64,000 nt of DNA from Clostridium scatologenes (lineage in GTDB: Bacteria; Bacillota; Clostridia; Clostridiales; Clostridiaceae): positions 4,588,001-4,652,000 of the forward strand of contig NZ_CP009933.1 of NCBI RefSeq assembly GCF_000968375.1, written 5' to 3'. Shown here piece after piece: positions 56,965-64,000 of the stretch. The notes below the pieces were generated by a model. It saw only the letters and a program-made list of their open reading frames with translations, searched no databases and was not told the DNA's origin. The translations under genes were made by a program, and so were the position numbers. Within the stretch, counting starts at the first letter, position 1, and every line of letters starts with the position of its first letter.

Positions 56965-57618
56965 GTGAAAATAATTTTATTAGGTCCTCCAGGAGCTGGA
57001 AAGGGAACTCAGGCTAAATTAATTAGTGAAAAATTTTCAATACCTCATATATCTACAGGAGATATTTTCAGAAAGAATATTTCAGAAAAAACTCCTCTTG
57101 GAATTGAGGCTAAGACATATATGGATAATGGAAAGCTAGTTCCGGATGAAGTTACTATAGGAATAGTAAATGATAGGCTGATGGAAGAGGATTGTAAAAA
57201 TGGCTTTTTATTAGATGGGTTTCCAAGGACAGTTAAACAGGCTGAAGCTTTAGATTCATTTTTGAATGATAATGAACAAAAAATTAATACTGCATTACTT
57301 ATAGATGTTCCAAAGGAATTTATCTTAGAAAGAATGACGGGAAGAAGAGTTTGTTCAAAGTGCGGAGCTAGTTATCATATAAAGTTTAATCCTTCTAAAG
57401 TTGAGGGAAAATGTGATGCTTGCGATGGTGCTTTAATACAAAGAAAAGATGATACTGAAGCAACAGTTAAAGAAAGATTAGATGTATATGATAGGCAGAC
57501 TCAGCCACTTATTCAATACTATAAAGATCAAAATATACTCTCTGCAGTAGAAGGAACAGGAGAAATAACAAAAGTTTTTGATAAAATTTGCAATGTTCTA
57601 GGAGCTGTTGGTAAATGA
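56965..57618 (+). CDS. adk: adenylate kinase
   Basis: 217 residues. The P-loop is GPPGAGKGT (7-15), and the LID domain carries a zinc site formed by CSKCGASYH and CDACDG (Cys pairs near 130/133 and 150/153), as in many Gram-positive enzymes. It interconverts ATP + AMP and 2 ADP. The start is GTG behind GGAGATGAT; an earlier TTG (56950) is part of that site. Its stop overlaps the map start (ATGA). Confidence 0.96.
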   Translation: MKIILLGPPGAGKGTQAKLISEKFSIPHISTGDIFRKNISEKTPLGIEAKTYMDNGKLVPDEVTIGIVNDRLMEEDCKNGFLLDGFPRTVKQAEALDSFLNDNEQKINTALLIDVPKEFILERMTGRRVCSKCGASYHIKFNPSKVEGKCDACDGALIQRKDDTEATVKERLDVYDRQTQPLIQYYKDQNILSAVEGTGEITKVFDKICNVLGAVGK

Positions 57619-58364
57619 TAATAATTAAGACAGACACTGAGATTGAGTATATGAGGCAAGCAGGTAAAGTTGTTGCAAATACCCTGTTAAAGCTTGAAGA
57701 GGTAGTAAAGCCTGGTATAACGACTGCAGAATTGGATAGAATTGCAGAAGAATATATTACAAAACAAGGTGGAAAGCCATCCTTTAAAGGATATTGTGGT
57801 TTTCCAGGTTCGATATGTACTTCAGTTAATAAAGAAGTAGTTCATGGTATCCCTAACAAGGGTGTAGTTTTGCAAGAAGGTGATATAATAAGCGTTGATT
57901 GTGGAGCTATACTAAATGGATATCAAGGGGATGCAGCAAGAACTTTTGCTGTAGGTAAAATCTCTGAAGAAGCTAAAAAGTTAATTGAAGTAACAAAAGA
58001 GAGTTTTTTCAAAGGTGTTGAAAAAGCTATTGTTGGTAATAGATTAACTGATATTTCTGCATCTATTCAAACTTATGCTGAAAGCTTTGGGTATTCTATA
58101 GTAAGAGAATATGTAGGTCATGGTATAGGCAAAGATATGCATGAAGATCCTGAAGTACCTAACTATGGAAGACCTGGTAGAGGTCCGAAATTAACTCGGG
58201 GTATTGTGCTAGCCATAGAACCTATGGTAAATGCAGGTAAATACCGTGTAGAAACACAACCTAATAATTGGACTGTTGTGACAATGGATGGAAGCCTATC
58301 AGCTCATTATGAAAATACTGTTGCTATTTTAGATGATGGTCCTGAGATACTGACCTTAATTTAA
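57615..58364 (+). CDS. map: methionine aminopeptidase, type I
   Basis: 249 residues. All five metal ligands are found (D95, D106, H169, E202 and E233), with His77 and His176 of the active site. It removes the N-terminal Met of nascent proteins. It overlaps adk by four bases, so the two are translationally coupled, as in other Firmicutes. No N-terminal zinc-finger extension. Confidence 0.97.
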   Translation: MIIIKTDTEIEYMRQAGKVVANTLLKLEEVVKPGITTAELDRIAEEYITKQGGKPSFKGYCGFPGSICTSVNKEVVHGIPNKGVVLQEGDIISVDCGAILNGYQGDAARTFAVGKISEEAKKLIEVTKESFFKGVEKAIVGNRLTDISASIQTYAESFGYSIVREYVGHGIGKDMHEDPEVPNYGRPGRGPKLTRGIVLAIEPMVNAGKYRVETQPNNWTVVTMDGSLSAHYENTVAILDDGPEILTLI

Positions 58365-58375
58365 TAGAGGTGAAT

Positions 58376-58663
58376 ATGTTGTTAGACAGTAATAGCTGTA
58401 TAGGAAAGATAGTTTGTTCAAAAGCAGGAAGGGATAAAGGTAAATTCTTTATAATACTAAGTGTGCTGGATGATAAATATGTTTATATTTGTGATGGAGA
58501 CCTTAGAACTGTAGAAAGACCAAAAAAGAAAAAAGTGAAGCATTTAAACTTTACTAATTCTGTAGCTGAAGAAATAAGAAACCTATTAATATCAAATGAA
58601 AGAATTAATAGTGCGACAATAAGAAAAATTTTGCAGTCTTACGACAATAATAAGGAGGTTTGA
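58376..58663 (+). CDS. KOW-domain RNA-binding protein (ribosomal L14e/L6e-like)
   Basis: 95 residues. The N-terminal 50 residues form a KOW-type SH3 barrel (GKIVCSKAGRDKGKFFIILSVLDDKYVYICDG). A basic segment (RTVERPKKKKVKHLNF) and a short helical tail follow. It resembles the small KOW proteins found between map and infA in Firmicutes. Their function is not known to me; RNA or ribosome binding is inferred from the domain. AGAGGTGA overlaps a GTG at 58370, so ATG 58376 is preferred. Confidence 0.85.
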   Translation: MLLDSNSCIGKIVCSKAGRDKGKFFIILSVLDDKYVYICDGDLRTVERPKKKKVKHLNFTNSVAEEIRNLLISNERINSATIRKILQSYDNNKEV

Positions 58664-58670
58664 TTACCTT

Positions 58671-58889
58671 ATGTCAAAAGATGATGTTATAGAAATGCAG
58701 GGTACTGTTTTAGAAGCGTTACCTAATGCAATGTTTGAAGTAGAATTGGAAAGCGGACATAAAATATTGGCACATATATCAGGAAAATTAAGAATGAATT
58801 TTATAAGAATTCTTCCAGGTGATAAAGTTACAGTAGAGCTTTCTCCATATGATTTAAGTCGTGGAAGAATAACCTGGAGAGCAAAGTAA
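58671..58889 (+). CDS. infA: translation initiation factor IF-1
   Basis: 72 residues, the exact family length, single S1/OB domain (SKDDVIEMQGTVLEALPNAMF at the start, SPYDLSRGRITWRAK at the end). IF-1 occupies the A site of the 30S subunit during initiation. AAGGAGG is about 12 bases before the ATG, somewhat far. Confidence 0.98.
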   Translation: MSKDDVIEMQGTVLEALPNAMFEVELESGHKILAHISGKLRMNFIRILPGDKVTVELSPYDLSRGRITWRAK

Positions 58890-58901
58890 GGAGGGTTAGC
58901 T

Positions 58902-59015
58902 ATGAAAGTAAGACCATCAGTTAAGCCTATGTGTGAAAAATGCAAAGTTATAAAAAGAAAAGGAAGAGTAATGGTTATCTGTGAAAATCCTAAACATAAA
59001 CAAAAACAAGGCTAA
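58902..59015 (+). CDS. rpmJ: 50S ribosomal protein L36
   Basis: 37 residues. Zinc ligands C11, C14, C27 and His32, the zinc-binding form. AAGGAGGG precedes the ATG. It closes the infA-rpmJ pair before a 135-base spacer leading to rpsM. Confidence 0.96.
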   Translation: MKVRPSVKPMCEKCKVIKRKGRVMVICENPKHKQKQG

Positions 59016-59150
59016 TAAATTAGAAAAAATTTCAAGTTATTAATGTTTTAGGATGCGGCTGGCATATAGAATTGAATTTATTCTATTGACCTAGAACTTT
59101 ATATAAAAAATAATCCATACCAACTAGATATTCAGGAGGTGTAAATTTTA

Positions 59151-59522
59151 ATGGCAAGAATAGCAGGTGTTGACCTACCAAAGGAAAAAAGAGTAGAAAT
59201 AGGTCTAACTTATATATATGGCATAGGATTACCAACTTCTCATAAAATCCTTAGTGAAACAGGAGTAAATCCAGATATTAGAGTTAAGGATTTAACTGAA
59301 GAAGAAGTTAATGCATTAAGAGACTATGTTAATAAGAACGTAAAAGTTGAAGGTGACTTAAGAAGAGAAATTGCTCTTAACATAAAGAGATTAATTGAAA
59401 TTGGATGTTACAGAGGAATAAGACATAGAAGAGGTCTTCCAGTAAGAGGACAAAAGACAAAAACAAATGCAAGAACAAGAAAAGGTCCTAAGAAAATGAT
59501 AGGAGCTAAGAAAAAGAAATAA
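59151..59522 (+). CDS. rpsM: 30S ribosomal protein S13
   Basis: 123 residues. ARIAGVDLPKEKRVEIGLTYIYGIG at the start and the HRRGLPVRGQKTKTNARTRKGP segment (about 91-112) plus a basic Lys-rich tail reaching tRNA in the P site. AGGAGGTG precedes the ATG. The 135-base upstream spacer may hold a small hairpin (AGAAT/ATTCT), but I see no clear promoter. Confidence 0.98.
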   Translation: MARIAGVDLPKEKRVEIGLTYIYGIGLPTSHKILSETGVNPDIRVKDLTEEEVNALRDYVNKNVKVEGDLRREIALNIKRLIEIGCYRGIRHRRGLPVRGQKTKTNARTRKGPKKMIGAKKKK

Positions 59523-59544
59523 CTTAGTGTAAGGAGGGAAAAAG

Positions 59545-59943
59545 ATGGCAGCTGGATCAAAAAATAAAAAGACAAGAAGAAGAAAAGAAAGAAAAAATGT
59601 TGAGCATGGCTGTGCACATATAAAATCAACTTTTAATAATTCAATAGTAACTATAACTGATGCTGTAGGAAATGCATTATCATGGGCTAGTGCAGGTGGA
59701 TTAGGATTTAGAGGATCAAGAAAAAGCACTCCATTTGCTGCCCAGATGGCCGCTGAAACATCAGCAAAGGCAGCTATGGAACATGGATTAAAGAGTGTTG
59801 AAGTGTACGTTAAGGGACCAGGAGCAGGTAGAGAAGCTGCAATAAGATCACTACAAGCTGCTGGATTAGAAGTTACATTAATTAAAGATGTTACTCCAAT
59901 ACCACATAACGGATGCAGACCACCAAAAAGAAGAAGAGTTTAG
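59545..59943 (+). CDS. rpsK: 30S ribosomal protein S11
   Basis: 132 residues. Typical segments: FNNSIVTITDAVGNALSWASAGGLGFRGSRKSTPFAAQ (about 29-66) and the PIPHNGCRPPKRRRV end. S11 is part of the 30S platform. Basic N-terminus rich in Lys and Arg. AAGGAGGG precedes the ATG. Confidence 0.98.
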   Translation: MAAGSKNKKTRRRKERKNVEHGCAHIKSTFNNSIVTITDAVGNALSWASAGGLGFRGSRKSTPFAAQMAAETSAKAAMEHGLKSVEVYVKGPGAGREAAIRSLQAAGLEVTLIKDVTPIPHNGCRPPKRRRV

Positions 59944-59964
59944 GTAATAGGAGGTGTAAATTTA

Positions 59965-60585
59965 ATGGCAAGATATACTGGAGCAGTATGCAGATTATGT
60001 AGAAGAGAAGGATTGAAATTATTCCTTAAAGGTGATAGATGCTTTACAGATAAATGTGCAGTTTCAAGAAGAGGTTATGCACCTGGACAGCACGGACAAA
60101 GTAGAAAGAAAGTTTCTAACTACGGATTACAGTTAAGAGAAAAACAAAAGGCTAGAAGAATATACGGAATACTAGAAGGACAGTTCAGAACATACTATGA
60201 AAAGGCTGAAAGAAAAAGAGGTATATCAGGTGAGAACTTGTTAAAACTTCTTGAAATGAGACTTGATAACGTAGTTTATAAATTTGGTTACGGAAATTCA
60301 AGAGCTGAAGCTAGACAATTAGTAACACACGGACACTTCTTAGTAAATGGTAAGAAAGTAGATATTGCTTCTTATCAAGTTTTAGCTGGAGATGTTATAA
60401 CTGTAAGCGAAAAGAGTAGATCAACAGAAAAGTTTAAGACTTTTGCTGAAAATCCAAAGACTTTACCAGCTTGGTTAGAGGGAAATCCAGAAAACTTTGA
60501 AGGAAAAATTGTTAGAGAACCTTCAAGAGAAGATATAGATGTTCCTGTTAACGAAACATTAATAGTAGAATACTATAGTAAATAA
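59965..60585 (+). CDS. rpsD: 30S ribosomal protein S4
   Basis: 206 residues. The zinc site is complete (C9, C12, C26 and C31), and the S4 RNA-binding domain lies at about 95-155 (MRLDNVVYKFGYGNSRAEARQLVTHGH). S4 nucleates 30S assembly. Here rpsD is inside the alpha operon (rpsM-rpsK-rpsD-rpoA-rplQ), unlike Bacillus subtilis, where rpsD is separate. AGGAGGTG precedes the ATG. Confidence 0.98.
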   Translation: MARYTGAVCRLCRREGLKLFLKGDRCFTDKCAVSRRGYAPGQHGQSRKKVSNYGLQLREKQKARRIYGILEGQFRTYYEKAERKRGISGENLLKLLEMRLDNVVYKFGYGNSRAEARQLVTHGHFLVNGKKVDIASYQVLAGDVITVSEKSRSTEKFKTFAENPKTLPAWLEGNPENFEGKIVREPSREDIDVPVNETLIVEYYSK

Positions 60586-60648
60586 TAAATAGTAGAATCA
60601 GTTGCCCTCAAAATAAATTGAAATACAAATAGAAGGAGGGTTATATTC

Positions 60649-61596
60649 ATGTTAGAGATAGAAAAGCCTAAAATAGAATGTGTTGAAGTTAATGAAGATG
60701 GTTCCTATGGTAAATTTGTAGTAGAACCATTAGAAAGAGGTTATGGTATCACTCTTGGTAATGCATTAAGAAGAATTCTTCTTTCTTCTTTGCCAGGAGT
60801 TGCTGCTAACCATATAAAAATAGATGGTGTACTTCACGAATTTTCAACTGTTCGTGGAGTAAAAGAAGATGTTGCTGAATTAGTATTAAACATAAAATGT
60901 CTAGCTTTAAAGATGAATGGTGATGGTCCTAAGACTATATATATAGATGCTCAAGGACCAGGAGAAGTTGTTGCAGGAGACATAAAAACCGATGGTGATA
61001 TAGAAATAATTAATAAGGATTTGCATATAGCAACTCTTGATGATGATGGCAAGTTATATATGGAAATTCAAGTTAATACAGGTAGAGGATATGTTTCTCA
61101 AACAAAGAATAAATCTGAAGATATGCCTATAGGAACTATTGCTGTAGATTCAATTTATACTCCTATTAAAAGAGTTAACTTTGTGGTAGAAAATACAAGA
61201 GTTGGTCAAATTACTGACTATGATAAGTTATCTCTAGAAGTATGGACTAATGGTACTATAATGCCAGAAGAAGCTATAAGCTTATCAGCTAAAATTCTTA
61301 TAGAGCACTTTAAGTTATTCATGACGTTAACTGATCATGCAAACAACGTTGAAATAATGGTTGAAAAAGAAGAAGATAAGAAAGAAAAAGTTCTTGAAAT
61401 GACTATAGAAGAGCTAGATCTTTCAGTTAGAAGTTATAATTGTTTAAAGAGAGCAGGAATAAATACTGTTCAAGAGCTAACAGAAAGAACAATGGATGAT
61501 ATGATGAAGGTTAGAAACTTAGGTAAGAAATCTTTAGAAGAAGTAGAGCAAAAGCTTGAAGCTTTAGGATTGTCTTTAAAACAAAGTGAAGAATAA
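60649..61596 (+). CDS. rpoA: RNA polymerase alpha subunit
   Basis: 315 residues. The N-terminal assembly domain (1-230) includes RGYGITLGNALRRILLSSLPG (about 29-50). A flexible acidic linker (EKEEDKKEKV) leads to the C-terminal domain (about 250-310; SVRSYNCLKRAGINTVQELT and RNLGKKSLEEV), which binds UP elements and activators. GAAGGAGGG precedes the ATG. Confidence 0.98.
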   Translation: MLEIEKPKIECVEVNEDGSYGKFVVEPLERGYGITLGNALRRILLSSLPGVAANHIKIDGVLHEFSTVRGVKEDVAELVLNIKCLALKMNGDGPKTIYIDAQGPGEVVAGDIKTDGDIEIINKDLHIATLDDDGKLYMEIQVNTGRGYVSQTKNKSEDMPIGTIAVDSIYTPIKRVNFVVENTRVGQITDYDKLSLEVWTNGTIMPEEAISLSAKILIEHFKLFMTLTDHANNVEIMVEKEEDKKEKVLEMTIEELDLSVRSYNCLKRAGINTVQELTERTMDDMMKVRNLGKKSLEEVEQKLEALGLSLKQSEE

Positions 61597-61651
61597 AAAA
61601 TAATATTAACATTGTTTGCTCAAAGAAAAGCGAAGGTAAGGAGGTATAGAT

Positions 61652-61993
61652 ATGGCATTACAACGTAAATTAGGTCGTCCAACTGACCAAAGAAGAGCAA
61701 TGCTTAGAAATCTTGTTACTAGTTTTTTAAAGCATGGAAAAATAGAAACAACAGAAACTAGAGCAAAAGAAACAAAAAATTTGGCGGAAAAAATGATTAC
61801 TCTTGCAAAAAGAGGAGATCTTCATGCTAGAAGACAAGTACTTTCATTTGTAACAGAAGAGGAAGTAGTTAAGAATTTATTTGATAAAGTAGCTCCTAAA
61901 TATGCTGAAAGAAACGGTGGATATACTAGAATATATAAAGTAGGTCCAAGAAGAGGCGATGGAGCTGAAGTAGTTATACTAGAGTTAGTATAA
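61652..61993 (+). CDS. rplQ: 50S ribosomal protein L17
   Basis: 113 residues. Signature LGRPTDQRRAMLRNLVTSFLKHGKIETTETRAKE (about 7-40) and the GGYTRIYKVGPRRGDGAE end. Lies by the exit tunnel. GTAAGGAGG precedes the ATG. Last gene of the ribosomal supercluster; a strong terminator follows. Confidence 0.98.
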   Translation: MALQRKLGRPTDQRRAMLRNLVTSFLKHGKIETTETRAKETKNLAEKMITLAKRGDLHARRQVLSFVTEEEVVKNLFDKVAPKYAERNGGYTRIYKVGPRRGDGAEVVILELV

Positions 61994-61999
61994 GATTCA

Positions 62000-62034
62000 G
62001 GGGATTAAGTAAGCTAACTTAATCCCCGTTTTCT
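62000..62034 (+). terminator. intrinsic terminator of the ribosomal supercluster
   Basis: GGGGATTAAGT pairs perfectly with ACTTAATCCCC around AAGCTA, then GTTTTCTT. Confidence 0.93.
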
Positions 62035-62092
62035 TATATATAAAAAAGTAGATAAGCGATAACTTACTGCATTAATTTAGCGAGGTGCTTCT

Positions 62093-62938
62093 ATGGAAAG
62101 TAAAATGATAGAATGCAAAAATGTTATTTATAAATATGAAAACGCTGATAAAAATGGAACAAAGTTGGCTATTGATGATGCTAGTCTTGAGGTAAAAAAG
62201 GGAGAGTTTCTAGTTATTCTAGGAAGAAATGGTTCTGGAAAATCAACTATAGCAAAACATATGAATGCATTGTTAATTCCTACTGACGGAAAAGTATATG
62301 TAAGTGGATTGGATACATGTGATGAAAAGAATGTTTGGAATATAAGAAATAAAGCAGGTATGGTTTTTCAAAATCCAGACAATCAAATAGTTGCAACTAT
62401 CGTAGAGGAAGATGTTGCTTTTGGTCCGGAGAATTTAGGTGTTGATCCAGCAGAAATAAGAAATAGAGTAGATGAATGCTTAAAAAGAGTAAATATGTAT
62501 GACTATAGAAAACATGCACCTCATTTATTGTCAGGAGGTCAAAAGCAAAGAGTAGCTATAGCTGGAGTATTAGCAATGATGCCTGAGTGTATAATATTTG
62601 ATGAATCCACAGCAATGTTAGATCCATCAGGAAGAAAAGAAGTAATGAAAACTATAAAAGAAGTGAATAGTAAATATGGTATAACCATAATACTGATTAC
62701 TCACTATATGGAAGAAGCAGTGAAAGCTGATAGAATAATAGTTATGGATGAAGGCAAAATTATTATGGAAGGTACTCCAAAAAATATTTTTAGTCAAGTT
62801 CAAGAAATGAAAAATATAGGACTTGATGTACCTCAAATGACAGAATTAAGCTATGAACTGCAACGAAGTGGCATAAATATAAGAAAAGATATATTAACTA
62901 TAGATGAGATGGTGGATGAATTATGTCAATTAAAATAG
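62093..62938 (+). CDS. ecfA1: ECF transporter ATPase EcfA1
   Basis: 281 residues, ABC ATPase. Walker A GRNGSGKST (44-52), Q-loop in VFQNPDNQ, signature LSGGQKQR (from 146), Walker B IIFDES with the EcfA1-type ESTAMLDP, and switch His in ITHYMEEA. The C-terminal 60 residues are the ECF-specific extension. With EcfA2 and EcfT it powers uptake of vitamins or other micronutrients through exchangeable S components. GAGGTG precedes the ATG. It overlaps ecfA2 by 16 bases. Confidence 0.95.
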   Translation: MESKMIECKNVIYKYENADKNGTKLAIDDASLEVKKGEFLVILGRNGSGKSTIAKHMNALLIPTDGKVYVSGLDTCDEKNVWNIRNKAGMVFQNPDNQIVATIVEEDVAFGPENLGVDPAEIRNRVDECLKRVNMYDYRKHAPHLLSGGQKQRVAIAGVLAMMPECIIFDESTAMLDPSGRKEVMKTIKEVNSKYGITIILITHYMEEAVKADRIIVMDEGKIIMEGTPKNIFSQVQEMKNIGLDVPQMTELSYELQRSGINIRKDILTIDEMVDELCQLK

Positions 62939-63777
62939 AAAATTTAACTCATATATATATGAAAGGATCTCCTTTCGAAAAAAAAGCACTAGACAATGTT
63001 AATATTACTATTGATGAGGGAGAGTTTGTTGCTTTAATTGGTCATACTGGTTCAGGAAAGTCTACGCTTATTCAACATATTAATGGTTTGTTAAAACCAA
63101 GTTCGGGTAAAATAGTAATAGATGATGTTGATATTACTGAAAAAAAAATTAATTTAAATTTTATAAGAAAAAAAGTAGGTCTTGTATTTCAGTATCCTGA
63201 ATATCAACTTTTTGAAGAAACTATAGAAAAAGACATTGCTTTTGGTCCTAAAAATCTAGGCCTAAGTGATGATCACATAAATAGTAGGGTAAAAAGGGCT
63301 ATGAATATGGTTGGTTTAGATTATGAAAATTATAAAGACAAGTCTCCTTTTGAATTAAGTGGAGGTCAAAAAAGGAGAGTTGCCATAGCAGGTGTAGTGG
63401 CTATGGAACCTAAGATTTTAATATTGGATGAGCCAACTGCAGGTCTTGATCCTAAGGGAAGAGACGATATTTTAGGTAAAATAAAGGATTTACATAGGGA
63501 ATATAAAATGACCATTATACTTGTCTCGCACAGCATGGAAGATGTAGCAAAGCTTGCTGATAGGATATTGGTTATGCATAAAGGAAAAGCTATACTTGAT
63601 GGAGCTCCATCACAAGTATTTAAAGAAATAGATACATTAGAAAGTGTTGGGCTTGCAGTACCACAAGTTACTTATCTTGTAAGGGCACTGAAGGAAAAGG
63701 GAATAGATATATCTAGTGATGTTTTTACTATACAGCAGGCCAAAGAGGAAATATTAAGGATACTAAAAAAATGTTAG
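62923..63777 (+). CDS. ecfA2: ECF transporter ATPase EcfA2
   Basis: 284 residues, second ABC ATPase. Walker A GHTGSGKST (40-48), Q-loop VFQYPEYQ, signature LSGGQKRR, Walker B ILDEPTAGLDP and HSMEDVAKLADR. The start inside ecfA1 (different frame) has only a weak ribosome binding site, so expression is probably coupled to ecfA1, giving equal subunit amounts. Confidence 0.95.
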   Translation: MSIKIENLTHIYMKGSPFEKKALDNVNITIDEGEFVALIGHTGSGKSTLIQHINGLLKPSSGKIVIDDVDITEKKINLNFIRKKVGLVFQYPEYQLFEETIEKDIAFGPKNLGLSDDHINSRVKRAMNMVGLDYENYKDKSPFELSGGQKRRVAIAGVVAMEPKILILDEPTAGLDPKGRDDILGKIKDLHREYKMTIILVSHSMEDVAKLADRILVMHKGKAILDGAPSQVFKEIDTLESVGLAVPQVTYLVRALKEKGIDISSDVFTIQQAKEEILRILKKC

Positions 63778-63789
63778 GGGAGTTAGTAA

Positions 63790-64000
63790 ATGATTAAAGA
63801 TATTACAATAGGACAATATGTGCCTGGAGATTCTTTTGTACACAAATTAGATCCACGAGTGAAGATACTAATATCTTTAGTATATATAATAGATCTATTT
63901 TTAGTAAATACTTTTAAAGGGTACATATTCATAGTAGCATTTACTTTACTTTCAATAATTATATCTAAGGTAAATTTTAGATATATATACAAGGGACTTA
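63790..64000 (+). CDS. ecfT: ECF transporter membrane subunit EcfT, N-terminal part (cut by window edge)
   Basis: 70 residues visible, open at the window end. It begins MIKDITIGQYVPGDSFVHKLDPRVKIL; the HKLDPRVK motif is the EcfT signature, and a hydrophobic segment (about 27-60) follows. EcfT links the two ATPases to S components in the membrane. AGGGGAG is about nine bases before the ATG. Confidence 0.92.
   Translation, partial: MIKDITIGQYVPGDSFVHKLDPRVKILISLVYIIDLFLVNTFKGYIFIVAFTLLSIIISKVNFRYIYKGL

Overview
The window reads as an AT-rich clostridial chromosome, all on one strand except one small gene. The evidence is A/T-biased codons, many TTG and GTG starts behind strong AAGGAGG sites, the Firmicutes order ctsR-mcsA-mcsB-clpC-radA-disA, the sigH-rpmG-secE-nusG-rpl-rpoBC block and the S10-spc-alpha supercluster. 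The 16S gene is complete and looks like Clostridium sensu stricto (C. kluyveri / C. tyrobutyricum / C. ljungdahlii side). I cannot fix the species by eye.

Layout. 1-8762: the 3' part of one rRNA operon (23S-5S-tRNA(CAT)-tRNA-Ala), a gene-free stretch with tandem rRNA promoters, then a complete operon (16S-23S-5S-tRNA-Asn). 8997-16269: an EF-G-like GTPase, a small unknown gene, and the CtsR heat-shock operon with its operator. 16502-21904: radA, disA, a convergent small gene, a CarD-family gene, the PIN/TRAM membrane protein gene yacL, and ispD. 21988-28575: a strongly degenerate prolyl-tRNA synthetase paralogue, cysS, mrnC, thyX, rlmB, yacP and sigH. 28650-30080: tRNA-Gly, tRNA-Thr and a first tuf gene. 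30252-41490: rpmG, secE, nusG, rplK-rplA, rplJ-rplL, rpoB-rpoC and an L7Ae-family gene. 41606-45997: rpsL, rpsG, fusA and a second tuf whose DNA appears identical to the first. 46359-61993: rpsJ to rplQ, including secY, adk, map, a KOW-domain gene, infA and rpoA. 62093-64000: ecfA1, ecfA2 and the start of ecfT.

Functionally this is the translation and transcription core. rRNA and 23S maturation (MrnC, RlmB), ribosomal proteins, elongation factors and RNA polymerase subunits sit together. Several structured leaders should set ribosomal protein levels by feedback: two L1-type operators that copy the L1 site of 23S rRNA, an L10 leader with attenuator, an S10-operon leader, and a hairpin enclosing the rplB ribosome binding site.

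Most of the window is ordinary. The best candidate for something undescribed is the ProS-like protein at 21988-23658. It aligns along the whole bacterial ProRS fold but has lost the class II catalytic motifs, while its editing insertion and anticodon-binding domain look intact. Other points are a consensus promoter between 23S and 5S in the first rRNA operon, a CAT tRNA that is probably tRNA-Ile2, a tRNA-Gly/tRNA-Thr/tuf linkage like that of E. coli tufB, and a convergent small protein that may be a MazG-like relic. I saw no CRISPR array, insertion sequence, prophage or integrated element.
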